NCBI RefSeq assembly: GCF_019226825.1 | Contig: NZ_CP076642.1 | Span: 620,001 to 684,000, forward strand | DNA from: Vibrio ostreae | GTDB taxonomy: Bacteria > Pseudomonadota > Gammaproteobacteria > Enterobacterales > Vibrionaceae | Direction: 5' to 3' | Length of the DNA stretch: 64,000 nt | Part shown: piece after piece, positions 19,203 through 28,348 of the stretch | How the letters are laid out: each line of letters starts with the position of its first letter | How positions within the stretch are numbered: the stretch's first letter is position 1 | Program-made: the position numbers and the translations under genes | Notes under the pieces: model-generated | The model's database searches: none | Seen by the model: the letters and a program-made list of their open reading frames with translations, nothing else | What the model was told of the DNA's origin: nothing

Positions 19203-19514
19203 ATGCGCTTATCACTTTTTATTAGCATGTTACTTATCGTTATGAACGCCTGGGCTTATGACGGTGATCCCGATCTTGGCAAACAAAAGATTCCAAGTTG
19301 TCCATTTTGTCACGGTGGGGATGGTATCGCTGAAAACCCGCGTTATCCTAATCTGAAAGGTCAGGACAAGGGCTACCTGCTCTCAGCCATGCAGGCATAT
19401 AAAAAGGGTCAACGTAAGGGTCCAATGGCAGAGATGATGCAAACGCAGTTGCAAAGGTTAAATAATGAGGACTTAAATGACATTGCTGCTTATTATGCAT
19501 CCCGGGGCGAATAA
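19203..19514 (+). CDS. Small periplasmic c-type cytochrome
   Basis: The 103-residue protein has a signal peptide cleaved after about residue 18 (NAWA). The heme c motif CPFCH is at residues 33-37, and a Met-rich stretch (KGPMAEMM, near residue 80) can give the distal ligand. Size and layout fit the cytochrome c553/c4-half family, soluble electron carriers of the periplasm. The gene follows GGAGAGC just before the ATG at 19203. No partner oxidase or reductase is adjacent, so its electron donor and acceptor are unknown. It ends 93 bp before the TetR gene on the same strand. Confidence 0.88.
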   Translation: MRLSLFISMLLIVMNAWAYDGDPDLGKQKIPSCPFCHGGDGIAENPRYPNLKGQDKGYLLSAMQAYKKGQRKGPMAEMMQTQLQRLNNEDLNDIAAYYASRGE

Positions 19515-19607
19515 ATAGCCAAACAGTCGGTAAGACCCTACTTTTTTCCGTGAAACTCCGGATCAGATCTGGTACAACATCGGCCGACCAGACGGACAAA
19601 GAATATA

Positions 19608-20405
19608 ATGACTGAAAAAAGACAGGGGCGACGCAGCGCCCAGGATGCACAAAAGACCCGATACCATATTCTCAAAGTCGCTGCAGAGATGTTCTGCGAG
19701 TTGGGTTATGCCAGGGTGTCGCTACGTCACATCAGTGAAAAAGCAGGTGTGTCCCATAGCCTGATCCGCCATCATTTCGGCAGTAAAGAAAAAATCTGGC
19801 ACAGCATCAGCGATGGCCTGCATCTGTATATGCAGTCCTACATCCGAACCGTGATTGCCCATATTCCTGCTGACACACCAGCCAATATCAAACTTTATCG
19901 TTTCCTGATCCGGATTCTGGCTCATGCCCTGATCATCAAGCAGCCGATCCAGCTGATTGCCGATGCTGCCCGTCAGGAAAATGCCCTGGTCGACTATTTC
20001 ATTGATAATGCAGGTGAAATGGAAGCATTAATCGCAGCGCTCGCCGAACAATACAATGAGCAATATCCCGAAACACCGATAAATATCTGGGAAACCAAGT
20101 GGCACCTCATCATGTTTGCCCACAGTGCTGCCAGCATGACGCCACTGCTCAAAGATACCTGGTCAGATGAAACCGATGATGTCGATGACTGCCTGCTGCG
20201 TCACTGGCAACTGTTCAACCAGATGATGGCGCAGAAATTCCATGTTCCGGAGGAAGCGGTGTTAAAACCGACCTCAGTCAAAGCTCTGTTACATCCCCAT
20301 GATTATGATTGGGAAAAACAGTGCGTGACTCTATGTTGTCAGGACGACAACAAAGACCGCGAAGAAGAAACGTTACCGTGTCGGGCGTCATTATCAGACA
20401 AATAA
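19608..20405 (+). CDS. TetR/AcrR-family transcriptional regulator
   Basis: The 265-residue protein has an N-terminal TetR helix-turn-helix (about residues 14-62; motifs VSLRHISEKAGVS and HHFGSKEKIW). The C-terminal ligand domain is of the kind that binds small molecules. The last 40 residues are rich in charged residues and cysteine (CVTLCCQDD), which is atypical and may be a flexible tail. TetR proteins usually repress a neighbouring gene. The nearest same-strand gene is the cytochrome just upstream; the helicase downstream is convergent. The target and ligand cannot be read from sequence. Confidence 0.88.
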   Translation: MTEKRQGRRSAQDAQKTRYHILKVAAEMFCELGYARVSLRHISEKAGVSHSLIRHHFGSKEKIWHSISDGLHLYMQSYIRTVIAHIPADTPANIKLYRFLIRILAHALIIKQPIQLIADAARQENALVDYFIDNAGEMEALIAALAEQYNEQYPETPINIWETKWHLIMFAHSAASMTPLLKDTWSDETDDVDDCLLRHWQLFNQMMAQKFHVPEEAVLKPTSVKALLHPHDYDWEKQCVTLCCQDDNKDREEETLPCRASLSDK

Positions 20406-20470
20406 GGGTTATCAAGCTTAACAAATTAAGTCTTATAAAATAATGCAGTAAACTGACTCTTTATTCGGAT

Positions 20471-20502
20471 CAAATAGGGGCTGTATATCCAGCCCCTATT
20501 TG
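20471..20502. terminator. Bidirectional hairpin between the TetR and helicase genes
   Basis: A perfect 13-bp stem, CAAATAGGGGCTG with CAGCCCCTATTTG around the loop TATATC, lies between two convergent genes. The T-tract is short, so efficiency is uncertain. Confidence 0.65.
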
Positions 20503-20538
20503 ATTAGTTAACTTTATGCCGCCTGGTTCAGGTTCCCG

Positions 20539-20566
20539 CTAAACCTAACCACCTAAACCTAACCAC
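20539..20566. repeat. 14-bp tandem repeat
   Basis: CTAAACCTAACCAC occurs twice in direct tandem just after the helicase stop. No function is recognised. Confidence 0.8.
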
Positions 20567-20570
20567 AGCA

Positions 20571-21839
20571 CTATTTTTTCTTACCGCGGTTAGCGTGGAT
20601 TTTCAGCTTGGCTTTCATCTTACGCTTGTCAGCAGAGCGACCTTTACGGCGCGGAGCCTGGCTTTCATCCATCTGCACCTCCAGAGAAGGTTCATACCCT
20701 TGCAGCCACTCTTGTGGCAAACGCTGGTCAAGCAGACGTTCAATCGCTTCCAGCAAAGGCTCCTCATCCGGGCTCATTAGTGAGACCGCAAAACCACTTT
20801 TGCCTGCACGACCGGTACGGCCAATACGGTGCACATAATCTTCTGCCTTAAATGGCATATCAAAGTTAACCACTTGTTCTAACTCGGCAATATCGATACC
20901 ACGCGCGGCAACATCGGTCGCGATCAGCGCGCGCACTTTACCGGATTTAAAATCCTCTAACGCTTTCTGCCTTGCGCCCTGGCTTTTATCGCCATTGATT
21001 GAGGCTGCTTTGATACCATCGAGTTTGAGCTCTTTAGCCAAATCATCACTGCCCTGCCGAGTGCGAGTAAACACCAGCACTTGTTGCCAGTTACGTGAGC
21101 CTATGAGGTAAGCCAGCAATTCACGTTTGCGCCTTTTATCAACCGGATACACCATCTGCTGCACCGTTTCAGCGGTTGAGTTGGTCGGGGTAACCTGTAA
21201 TTCAGCCGGCGTCTGCATCATACGATACGCTACTGCTTTGATCTTGCTGTCGAACGTCGCCGAGAAAAACAGCGTCTGGCGCTCTCGCGGCAGCTTACGC
21301 AGCACACGTTGAATATCGGGCATAAAGCCCATATCAAGCATGCGATCCGCTTCATCAAGCACTAATACTTCCGTGTTACCCAAATAGAGTGTTTTCACAT
21401 GGGCATGGTCGAGTAAACGTCCTGGCGTTGCAATCAGAATGTCTGCACCGCCTTTGAGGTTCTGAACCTGGACTTTCATACTAGTTCCGCCGTACGCGGT
21501 GACAATTTTCAGCTCACTGTCAGCGGCATAGGCCGTCAGGTTATCAAATACCTGCTGCGCCAGTTCGCGGGTCGGAACCAAAACTAACGCCCGAATATCT
21601 TTCGAGTTGGCTTCGCGTGCTTTCGGCTGATTGACGAAGCGCTGAATGACAGGCAAACCAAATGCGGCCGTTTTACCCGTTCCGGTTTGTGCTCCGGCTA
21701 ATACATCCTGACCATCTAATACCGGCGGTATGGCTTGCGCCTGAATTTCAGTCGGTGTTTTTATCCCCAGCCTATCGAGCTGTTGCGCCAGTTCTGGGGC
21801 AATACCTAAAGAAACAAAGGTCGAAGTCGTTTCGGACAT
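20571..21839 (-). CDS. DEAD-box ATP-dependent RNA helicase (RhlE-like)
   Basis: The 422-residue protein carries the full DEAD-box set: a Q motif near residues 8-34, Walker A AQTGTGKT at 50-57, PTRELA near 89-94, DEAD at 162-165, SAT near 195, and HRIGRTGR near 340. A Lys/Arg-rich tail (RRKGRSADKRKMKAKLKIH) ends the protein, as in RhlE-type helicases that act on ribosome assembly or RNA turnover. It unwinds RNA duplexes with ATP in the cytoplasm. The exact RhlE/SrmB subfamily is not settled here. It lies downstream of the ACP phosphodiesterase gene on the same strand with an 86-bp gap. Confidence 0.92.
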   Translation of the reverse strand: MSETTSTFVSLGIAPELAQQLDRLGIKTPTEIQAQAIPPVLDGQDVLAGAQTGTGKTAAFGLPVIQRFVNQPKAREANSKDIRALVLVPTRELAQQVFDNLTAYAADSELKIVTAYGGTSMKVQVQNLKGGADILIATPGRLLDHAHVKTLYLGNTEVLVLDEADRMLDMGFMPDIQRVLRKLPRERQTLFFSATFDSKIKAVAYRMMQTPAELQVTPTNSTAETVQQMVYPVDKRRKRELLAYLIGSRNWQQVLVFTRTRQGSDDLAKELKLDGIKAASINGDKSQGARQKALEDFKSGKVRALIATDVAARGIDIAELEQVVNFDMPFKAEDYVHRIGRTGRAGKSGFAVSLMSPDEEPLLEAIERLLDQRLPQEWLQGYEPSLEVQMDESQAPRRKGRSADKRKMKAKLKIHANRGKKK

Positions 21840-21925
21840 ATCAGAATCTCTTAAACAATGAACCGGTTTATCTCACACAGAGAGACATAAACGGATGTGA
21901 ATGTGTTGAATGGGCGCGAATTGTA

Positions 21926-22579
21926 TCAGAGCTCAGAGCGTTTGGCTTTCTCTAATACATCCGGATACAGGACGGTAAATAGCTCGGCTAAGCGGGAGTA
22001 ATGGCGGCTTAGACCATCAAAGCAGTGCGCCAGCTTCCCCATACGCACACTGCGTTGCGACATACGCTGCAGAGCAAATTCGATATTGCTGAGTTCTGCG
22101 TAGGATTCAAGCCAGCCGCCCTGCCACATCGCACCGGAGACGCGGTTAAAACGGTCCGGCAGGGCGATGGGTTGAGGAGACGCGATCGGTTCAGAAGACG
22201 CTCTGGTTTCAGAAAAATTAGCGGCTGCAGCAAATGTAATAGCTTGCTCACGGGTTACGCGCTGGTGCGCCTGACGCACAAAACGCGATAAACTCAGGTC
22301 ATGATAGTGGGCCCACTGACTGGCCAGACAGTGATCCCAGAACATATCGAGGGCAATGGGTGCGAAACGACGGGTATCGGCGCTAAAGCATTGTTTGGCA
22401 TGCGAAATGACAGGATGACTATCGGTATAGGCATCCACCAGCCGATGCAGCCGTATCCCGCTGGCGATGGGAGCCACATATTGGCTGTCGGGATCACCTT
22501 TCACGAAATCGCCCAGCAGGTTGCCCAGCAGACTACTCTGACAGTGATCGGCAATATGCAAATGGGCGAGATAGTTCAT
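21926..22579 (-). CDS. acpH: Acyl carrier protein phosphodiesterase
   Basis: The 217-residue protein belongs to the AcpH (DUF479) family, which removes the 4'-phosphopantetheine arm from holo-ACP. Typical motifs are MNYLAHLHIA at the start, LLGNLLGDFVKGD, GIRLHRLVDAYTDSHP and DMFWDHCLA. These His/Asp residues probably form the HD-like metal site. It is longer than the roughly 193 residues of E. coli AcpH, mainly through a Ser/Pro/Ala-rich insertion at about residues 125-145 (SSEPIASPQPIALP). A 37-codon gene lies 34 bp upstream on the same strand and probably shares its transcript. Confidence 0.9.
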   Translation of the reverse strand: MNYLAHLHIADHCQSSLLGNLLGDFVKGDPDSQYVAPIASGIRLHRLVDAYTDSHPVISHAKQCFSADTRRFAPIALDMFWDHCLASQWAHYHDLSLSRFVRQAHQRVTREQAITFAAAANFSETRASSEPIASPQPIALPDRFNRVSGAMWQGGWLESYAELSNIEFALQRMSQRSVRMGKLAHCFDGLSRHYSRLAELFTVLYPDVLEKAKRSEL

Positions 22580-22613
22580 AGGTTAATCGTCAATATGCAA
22601 ACCGGTATGGTGA

Positions 22614-22727
22614 TTAAGACGCTTCAGCGAAGGCTTCGCCGTCATTATAGTCTGTCAGCGCAAAGCCGATTTCCAGCGCATCAAGCAGCTCCAGACTCTC
22701 TTCTTGCTGTGTTGATTGGTCACTCAT
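22614..22727 (-). CDS. Small 37-residue acidic protein, unknown
   Basis: The ATG at 22727 is preceded by AAGGAGG with six bases between, one of the best ribosome binding sites in the window. The frame runs 37 codons to TAA. The peptide starts MSDQSTQQEESLELLDALEI and ends DYNDGEAFAEAS: acidic, without a signal peptide or membrane segment. It lies 34 bp upstream of acpH. Family unknown to me. Short acidic conserved proteins of this kind occur in Vibrio, but I cannot confirm a match. Confidence 0.6.
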   Translation of the reverse strand: MSDQSTQQEESLELLDALEIGFALTDYNDGEAFAEAS

Positions 22728-22905
22728 TGTTGACCTCCTTCTTTTTGTTCAGGCCTGCCCACCCTGGGCGACCAGATTCCATTTTATACCGTTTATATGA
22801 CGCCCGAATGAAAACCGAAAGTCATTTTGCAGTAAAGTATGATGTTTATCATAGGTTGTTCGCACACTCCACTCTTTCACCGATCATTATCTTGGCTTCG
22901 ACAGA

Positions 22906-22923
22906 TGTACGAAATTATTTACG
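22906..22923 (+). promoter_or_regulatory. Weak TyrR-box-like site
   Basis: TGTACG-N6-TTTACG resembles the TyrR consensus TGTAAA-N6-TTTACA with three mismatches. It lies about 150 bp upstream of a tyrosine transporter gene. Confidence 0.35.
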
Positions 22924-23052
22924 GTTTTGGATTTTTATTTTTACAAACGCATTGACCAAACCTTATTCCTGCTACAAAATAGCCAAAATCTAGCGAATAT
23001 GGCAGTTATTAGCGTTCATTATTCGCACAACGCACTATGCAACCACAACAAC

Positions 23053-23070
23053 TGTATAAGAATATTTACA
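23053..23070 (+). promoter_or_regulatory. TyrR-box-like site abutting the tyrP start
   Basis: TGTATA-N6-TTTACA differs from the TyrR consensus TGTAAA-N6-TTTACA at one base. It ends two bases before the ATG at 23073, so it occupies the place where a ribosome binding site would lie; no good Shine-Dalgarno is visible there. Confidence 0.5.
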
Positions 23071-23072
23071 CT

Positions 23073-24290
23073 ATGATGAAATCAAAGCTTTTTGGCAGTA
23101 CTTTGATTATCGCCGGCACCACGATTGGAGCCGGGATGCTGGCTCTGCCGCTGGCATCGGCTGGAATCGGTTTTTCAACCTCTCTGATGATCATGTTCGC
23201 CCTGTGGGCCCTGATGGCATTTACCGCCTTGCTGATGGTGGAAATTCACCAATATGCAGATAAAAGTGCTACGCTTCACACCCTGGCCAAACAGATCCTC
23301 GGTACCAAAGGTAAATGGATCGCCACGTTCGCTATGCTGTTCCTTTTCTACGCACTTTGCGCAGCATACATTGCCGGGGGCGGCGCACAGTTTAGCAGCC
23401 GAATCTCAGAGCTGGCTGGTATCCAGGTTAGCGGCACGGCAGGTACGCTGCTGTTTACTCTGCTTGTTGCAGCCGTTGTAACCATTGGCACTGGCACGGT
23501 CGACAAAGTAAACCGCCTGCTATTTACCGGTAAAATGGTGACTATGGTGATGGTACTGAGCTTTCTGGCACCGAATGTTTCGGAATCTTACCTGCTGAGC
23601 ATGCCGCTGGGACAAGGTCTGGTGATCGCGTCAATTCCGGTTATTTTCACCTCATTCGGTTTTCACGGCAGTATTCCGGCCATCGTCAACTACCTGGATG
23701 GGCACACACCATCATTGCGCAAAGCGATCGTGGTGGGGTCAGCCATCCCACTGCTCATTTACGTCTTCTGGCAAATCGTGACTCTGGGTGTGGTCAGCCA
23801 ACCTGATTTGGTCGAAAACGCTGGCCTGAGTGCTCTGATTGGTACTCTGGCGCAGACAGTTCATCAATCGAATCTGAGCAGCGTTATCGGGGTATTTGCT
23901 GATTTGGCTCTGCTGACTTCTTTCCTTGGTGTGAGTCTGGGCCTGTTTGAATTCATGGGCGACTCCATCAATAAGAAAAGTGCGTACAAAAGTGGCACGA
24001 TCAAGCGCGTTACCGCCGCTCTGATCACCTTTATTCCGCCGCTGATGTTCGCGCTGTTTTACCCGCAGGGTTTTATCATGGCTCTGGGTTACGCAGCTAT
24101 CGCGCTGGCAGTTCTGGCGATTTTCCTGCCACTGAGCATGGTCGTGCGCGTTCGCCGTCAAACCTCGGATCAAGAGTATTACCAGGTCATGGGTGGCACT
24201 CCAGCTCTAATGCTGACAGGCGTCGTCGGCGTTGTGATCATTGGGGCGCAGCTGATGATCACCTTCGGAATCTTGCCTGCACTTGGCTGA
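23073..24290 (+). CDS. tyrP: Tyrosine-specific transporter (aromatic amino acid permease)
   Basis: The 405-residue inner-membrane protein has about 11 hydrophobic segments. Its N-terminus (KLFGSTLIIAGTTIGAGMLA) closely follows TyrP and other HAAP-family proton symporters for Tyr/Trp. I place the start at the ATG at 23073, which aligns with TyrP. An ATG 36 bases upstream would add an unusual 12-residue extension (MQPQQLYKNIYT). TyrR-box-like sites in the upstream region support tyrosine-responsive control. Substrate choice between tyrosine and tryptophan is inferred from similarity. A hairpin terminator follows the stop. Confidence 0.88.
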   Translation: MMKSKLFGSTLIIAGTTIGAGMLALPLASAGIGFSTSLMIMFALWALMAFTALLMVEIHQYADKSATLHTLAKQILGTKGKWIATFAMLFLFYALCAAYIAGGGAQFSSRISELAGIQVSGTAGTLLFTLLVAAVVTIGTGTVDKVNRLLFTGKMVTMVMVLSFLAPNVSESYLLSMPLGQGLVIASIPVIFTSFGFHGSIPAIVNYLDGHTPSLRKAIVVGSAIPLLIYVFWQIVTLGVVSQPDLVENAGLSALIGTLAQTVHQSNLSSVIGVFADLALLTSFLGVSLGLFEFMGDSINKKSAYKSGTIKRVTAALITFIPPLMFALFYPQGFIMALGYAAIALAVLAIFLPLSMVVRVRRQTSDQEYYQVMGGTPALMLTGVVGVVIIGAQLMITFGILPALG

Positions 24291-24304
24291 ACCATTTCAC
24301 AAGT

Positions 24305-24333
24305 TTTTCATCGTTCACTCTGAACGATGAAAA
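24305..24333. other. 13-bp perfect hairpin after tyrP
   Basis: TTTTCATCGTTCA pairs perfectly with TGAACGATGAAAA around the loop CTC. It lies just before a more standard terminator. The A/T-rich ends make it symmetrical for both strands. Confidence 0.6.
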
Positions 24334-24340
24334 ACACCAC

Positions 24341-24372
24341 AAAGGGTGACCTATGCAGGCCACCTTTTTTTA
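24341..24372 (+). terminator. Rho-independent terminator of tyrP
   Basis: An imperfect GC stem (AAAGGGTGACC with GGCCACCTTT) around TATGCA is followed by seven T residues. Confidence 0.7.
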
Positions 24373-24508
24373 TACGCCAATAAATATGACATAAGTCTCA
24401 ATTATGACATTTCAATAACATACATTGCATGAATTTATGCAATGAACCGCAAGTTAACAGGTACGATGTGCAGAGTTTAAGCGTACTTTCATCTGCATCG
24501 GAGTAACC

Positions 24509-25933
24509 ATGAAAGAAGTTCAATTCAGGACGATTGACCGCGTGTTTATCAAGATGTCCATCAACGACAAAATGTGGGTCATCTTTGCCCTGTTTATCGC
24601 TGCCATATCCAGCCTGGCCGCTCTGCGTTATGTTGACACTCTCGACCAATTCGAAACCCAATCGAAACAGGCGGTTGAATATAAATTACAGGGTATGCTG
24701 AGTCACGGTGACGTGAATACGCTGCCGGGTTTACAAAGCCGCAGTACATTGTCCCCAACCTCATACTTAAGCGGTAAAGTGACCGCTACGGCGCAAGCGC
24801 AAAACGGTGGTATTTTCGCATTGTCAGAAGACTTTTCTGCTCAGGAAGCGGCAACCCGCTCTGCTGCAATGACCTCTTTTGCTCTGACTTATCTGTGGGC
24901 CATCCCGTTTGCGATATTTACTTATTGGGTGGCAACGTTTATCGGCGGGGCGCTGTGGGTGCTTTACACCACCACGCTTAAGATTGCGGACGGTGATTTG
25001 ACTTCTCGCCTGGGCTTTTATCCGGGACGTGATGAATTCGGCACCATTGGCTGCGCACTCGATAACGCGATGGATACCCTGACCGATCTGGTGGTGACGG
25101 TAAAGGGCAACTCAGCAACTCTGCGTGAGAGTTCGACTGCTTTTGCCCGTGAGATGAAAGAGAGTGAATCCCAGATCCACCAGCAATACGCCTCCCTCGA
25201 TTCTGCAGCCACGGCGATGGAAGAAATGACCGCTTCTGCTCAGGAGGTGTCGGGGATTTCACAGCAAGCGACACAACAGGCTGAGCAAGACGCACTGCAG
25301 GTCGATAGCAGCCGCCAACGTGTCGAGCAGGCCATTAATGAAATCAACCAACTATCACATTTCATTTCGCAGACTTCCTCTTCGGTGACCACGCTGAACG
25401 AAAACGCGATTCAGATTAACGAAGTCATCACTGCGATTAATGCGATTTCAGAACAGACCAACCTGCTGGCGCTGAATGCGGCCATTGAAGCGGCGCGCGC
25501 CGGTGAGCAAGGACGTGGCTTTGCCGTCGTTGCGGACGAAGTCCGCACGCTGGCAGGACGCACGCAAAAGGCGACGGTTGAAATTCAGTCGATGATAGAA
25601 AAACTGCAGGCTGAAAGCAGAAACATCGCCGATATGACGCAGCAAACCGTCTCCCAGGCGCAAAGCAGCAGTGATCTGGTCGCAGATATCGGCCAGGATA
25701 TCAACCAGATTGCCGATTCGGCCCAACGCATTAATGATATGAGTATTCAAATCTCGACTTCAGCTGAAGAGCAGAGTTCGGTTGCCAATGGCATCGCCGC
25801 AGAACTGAGTGATATCCGCAGCCAGTCCAACGCGATCCGCAGCGTAGCGCAGCAGTCGTCAGCCGGTATTGCCAGCATCGCTCAGGCAACCGAAAACCTG
25901 AGTAAAATCCTGGCTCGTTATCACACCAACTGA
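24509..25933 (+). CDS. Methyl-accepting chemotaxis protein
   Basis: The 474-residue receptor has one membrane helix near residues 24-40 and a second near 128-152, enclosing a short sensory region of about 85 residues with no recognised ligand fold. A HAMP-like segment ([20 protein letters not shown]) follows, then the coiled-coil signalling domain. The CheA/CheW-contact hairpin tip is intact ([34 protein letters not shown]). It should sense a signal at the inner membrane and control flagellar switching. The start is supported by GGAGTAACC before the ATG. The ligand is unknown. Confidence 0.92.
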   Translation: MKEVQFRTIDRVFIKMSINDKMWVIFALFIAAISSLAALRYVDTLDQFETQSKQAVEYKLQGMLSHGDVNTLPGLQSRSTLSPTSYLSGKVTATAQAQNGGIFALSEDFSAQEAATRSAAMTSFALTYLWAIPFAIFTYWVATFIGGALWVLYTTTLKIADGDLTSRLGFYPGRDEFGTIGCALDNAMDTLTDLVVTVKGNSATLRESSTAFAREMKESESQIHQQYASLDSAATAMEEMTASAQEVSGISQQATQQAEQDALQVDSSRQRVEQAINEINQLSHFISQTSSSVTTLNENAIQINEVITAINAISEQTNLLALNAAIEAARAGEQGRGFAVVADEVRTLAGRTQKATVEIQSMIEKLQAESRNIADMTQQTVSQAQSSSDLVADIGQDINQIADSAQRINDMSIQISTSAEEQSSVANGIAAELSDIRSQSNAIRSVAQQSSAGIASIAQATENLSKILARYHTN

Positions 25934-26007
25934 TGAGCATGCTGCGAATGGTTCGGTAATGGCTGGCCCACAAGCGGCACCTCTGCTTATGTTAGATACA
26001 GTCTGAC

Positions 26008-26047
26008 AAAAAAGCCGGTCAGTTCAGTGAACTGACCGGCTTTTTAT
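26008..26047. terminator. Bidirectional terminator between the MCP gene and galE
   Basis: A 14-bp perfect stem (AGCCGGTCAGTTCA with TGAACTGACCGGCT) is flanked by A6 on the left and T5 on the right, so it serves both convergent genes. Confidence 0.9.
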
Positions 26048-26071
26048 TACCACTCGGATAAAAGCACCAAA

Positions 26072-27088
26072 TTATGCGTCCGGATAGCCCTGCGGGTTCG
26101 CTGACTGCCAGCGCCAGGTGTCGGTGGTCATCTCTTCCAGGCTACGTTTAGCCTGCCAGCCCAACTCCTGCTGCGCCTTGGTTGGGTCAGCCCAACACTC
26201 CGCAATATCACCCGGGCGACGTGCAACCAATTGATAAGGAACGGGCTTTTGCGATGCCTGTTCAAAGGCTTTCACCATCTCCAGCACACTGTAACCATTA
26301 CCCGTGCCCAGATTATAAATATGCAGACCGGCTTTTGCGCCAACCCGTTGCAGTGCGGCGATATGACCATCAGCCAAATCCATCACATGGATATAGTCAC
26401 GGACACCAGTGCCATCTTTAGTTGGATAATCGCTGCCAAATACCGACAAGAATTCACGCCGTCCAACTGCAACCTGGGACACAAATGGCATCAGATTGTT
26501 GGGAATACCTTGCGGGTCTTCACCCAGTTCACCTGACGGATGAGAGCCGACCGGGTTAAAGTAACGCAGCAGCGTAATGCTCCAGTCCGGGTTCGCAGCC
26601 TGAAAATCCGTCAGACACTCTTCCACCATCAGTTTACTGCGCCCATAGGGGTTGGTCGCGCTGGTCGGAAAATCTTCCGTAATTGGCACGCTGGCCGGAT
26701 CGCCATACACGGTAGCAGAAGAGCTGAAAACCAGAGATTTCACGCCGGCTTCACGCATTGCATCCACCAGTACCAGGGTGCCGTTAACATTATTATCATA
26801 GTATTCCAACGGCTTTTGTACCGATTCACCGACCGCCTTCAATCCGGCAAAGTGAATAACCGATTCAATCTGGTGGTGTTGCATCAGTTCAACCAGCAAC
26901 GCTTTGTCGCGAATGTCGCCCTGCACAAACTGCGGCTGCACACCGGTCACTTTTTCAATTCGTGCCAGAACGCTCGATTTGCTGTTGTACAGGTTATCGA
27001 GAATGACCGGCGTCATTCCCGCTTCTATCATCTGAATACAGGTGTGGCTACCTATGTACCCCATCCCGCCTGTTACTAAAACCTTCAT
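26072..27088 (-). CDS. galE: UDP-glucose 4-epimerase
   Basis: The 338-residue short-chain dehydrogenase has the NAD site TGGMGYIGSH at residues 6-15, the SSSAT strand near 122-126 and the catalytic YxxxK at Tyr148/Lys152. It interconverts UDP-glucose and UDP-galactose for the Leland pathway and surface polysaccharide precursors. The start at 27088 is set by AAAGGAGG six bases upstream; an ATG 13 codons earlier lacks such a site and adds residues not found in GalE. It stands alone, away from gal genes, so a role in polysaccharide supply is plausible. Confidence 0.95.
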   Translation of the reverse strand: MKVLVTGGMGYIGSHTCIQMIEAGMTPVILDNLYNSKSSVLARIEKVTGVQPQFVQGDIRDKALLVELMQHHQIESVIHFAGLKAVGESVQKPLEYYDNNVNGTLVLVDAMREAGVKSLVFSSSATVYGDPASVPITEDFPTSATNPYGRSKLMVEECLTDFQAANPDWSITLLRYFNPVGSHPSGELGEDPQGIPNNLMPFVSQVAVGRREFLSVFGSDYPTKDGTGVRDYIHVMDLADGHIAALQRVGAKAGLHIYNLGTGNGYSVLEMVKAFEQASQKPVPYQLVARRPGDIAECWADPTKAQQELGWQAKRSLEEMTTDTWRWQSANPQGYPDA

Positions 27089-27582
27089 CACTAGCCTCCT
27101 TTGCGTTTGCGCATATTGTAGCGACATTAGTTACTGAGATCATTTAACAATCTGCGATTTTTACCCAAAGCGTGGCAAGTCAAGCCAAACTCTGCCACCA
27201 CAAGCAATAAGCGCGATGATGCTACTCAGCTGATTTGGCAGCACTGTTTTTTGACCGCCTGAGGAAGCTGCCCGGCAGTATGTCAATCCAATATGCATTC
27301 AATGTTGCTGATCTTGACTAAAAAATGTAGACAAAGCCTGAAGAAACAGCACACTAGAATCTATCGCTCTTTTAGCCTCAGATGCTAAGCCAGCCATCGC
27401 CAGGCAAAAACTCCGCCAGAGCTGCATCACTCCAGGCAAAATTGCCTAAGCTGATTAGGTGGCGCATAGAAAAGAGTATGCACAAACGGTGAACAAGCAA
27501 AGACAGCAAACATAAAACGAGCAATGCGTATAATGCTGTGCTCTGTAAAATTCATCCTTTAACCCTCAAGGACAGTAAACCG
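27089..27582. other. Divergent intergenic region galE-pxpA
   Basis: No gene is seen. A small inverted repeat (AGGCAA-AA-TTGCCT, 27434-27447) is the only structure noted. The promoters of both flanking units should lie here, but I cannot assign the boxes with confidence. Confidence 0.4.
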
Positions 27583-28317
27583 GTGACGAAACGAACAATC
27601 AAACTCAATTGTGATATGGGCGAGAGCTTCGGAGCCTGGACTATGGGGGCCGATGACCAGGTAATGCCTTATGTGGATATGGCCAATATTGCCTGCGGCT
27701 TTCATGCCTCAGATCCGCATGTGATGAGCAAAACTATCGATCTCGCGTTACAGCACGATGTCATGATCGGTGCCCATCCCGGCTATCCGGATTTACAAGG
27801 TTTCGGGCGCCGTTCCATGGCCTTTAATGAAGAAGAAATCTGCGAACTGCTGATCTATCAGATTGGAGCTTTGAAAGCACTGTGTGAGAGCAAAAATGCC
27901 GAGCTTGGTTATGTCAAACCACATGGCGCGCTTTACAACGACATGATGCGCGACCAAAGCATTTTTCGCGCCGTAGTCGATGCCGTGTCCTGCTTTAATC
28001 TGCCGCTGATGATCTTGGCTTCATCCAATAACCAGGACTATCTGGATATTGCAGACCGTTACGATGTCCCGCTGCTGTTTGAAGCCTTCGCAGACCGGAC
28101 TTATTTAGCAAACGGGACACTGACTCCCCGTTCAATGCCTAATGCCGTGCTGAAAAATGAAGATGACATCCTCGGTCAGGTACAGCAGATCGCCCATTAC
28201 GGCAAGGTAACCAGCGCCGACGGTTTTGTCGTTCCGATTGAAGCAGACACAATATGTGTGCACGGCGATAACGATGAGGCCATTGGCTTGATAGCCAGAA
28301 TTCGGGATCTGTTATAA
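27583..28317 (+). CDS. pxpA: 5-oxoprolinase subunit A (LamB/YcsF family)
   Basis: The 244-residue protein has the family signature TIKLNCDMGESFG at the start, IACGFHASDP, GAHPGYPD and VKPHGALYN. With PxpB and PxpC it forms the ATP-dependent 5-oxoprolinase that opens 5-oxoproline to glutamate in the cytoplasm. I choose the GTG at 27583: AAGGA lies 10 bases upstream and the N-terminus then matches the family (V/M-TKRTIKLNCD). An upstream ATG at 27538 would add a 15-residue extension. It is first in pxpABC, 31 bp before pxpB. Confidence 0.9.
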   Translation: MTKRTIKLNCDMGESFGAWTMGADDQVMPYVDMANIACGFHASDPHVMSKTIDLALQHDVMIGAHPGYPDLQGFGRRSMAFNEEEICELLIYQIGALKALCESKNAELGYVKPHGALYNDMMRDQSIFRAVVDAVSCFNLPLMILASSNNQDYLDIADRYDVPLLFEAFADRTYLANGTLTPRSMPNAVLKNEDDILGQVQQIAHYGKVTSADGFVVPIEADTICVHGDNDEAIGLIARIRDLL

Positions 28318-28348
28318 GCCGGGTCATCAAACGAAAAAGGATTTTCAA

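Larger units (their letters stand above)
22728..23072. other. Divergent promoter region between the small ORF/acpH and tyrP
   Basis: No gene is seen. Two TyrR-box-like 18-mers lie here, at 22906-22923 and 23053-23070, both upstream of the transporter and listed separately. Confidence 0.5.
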
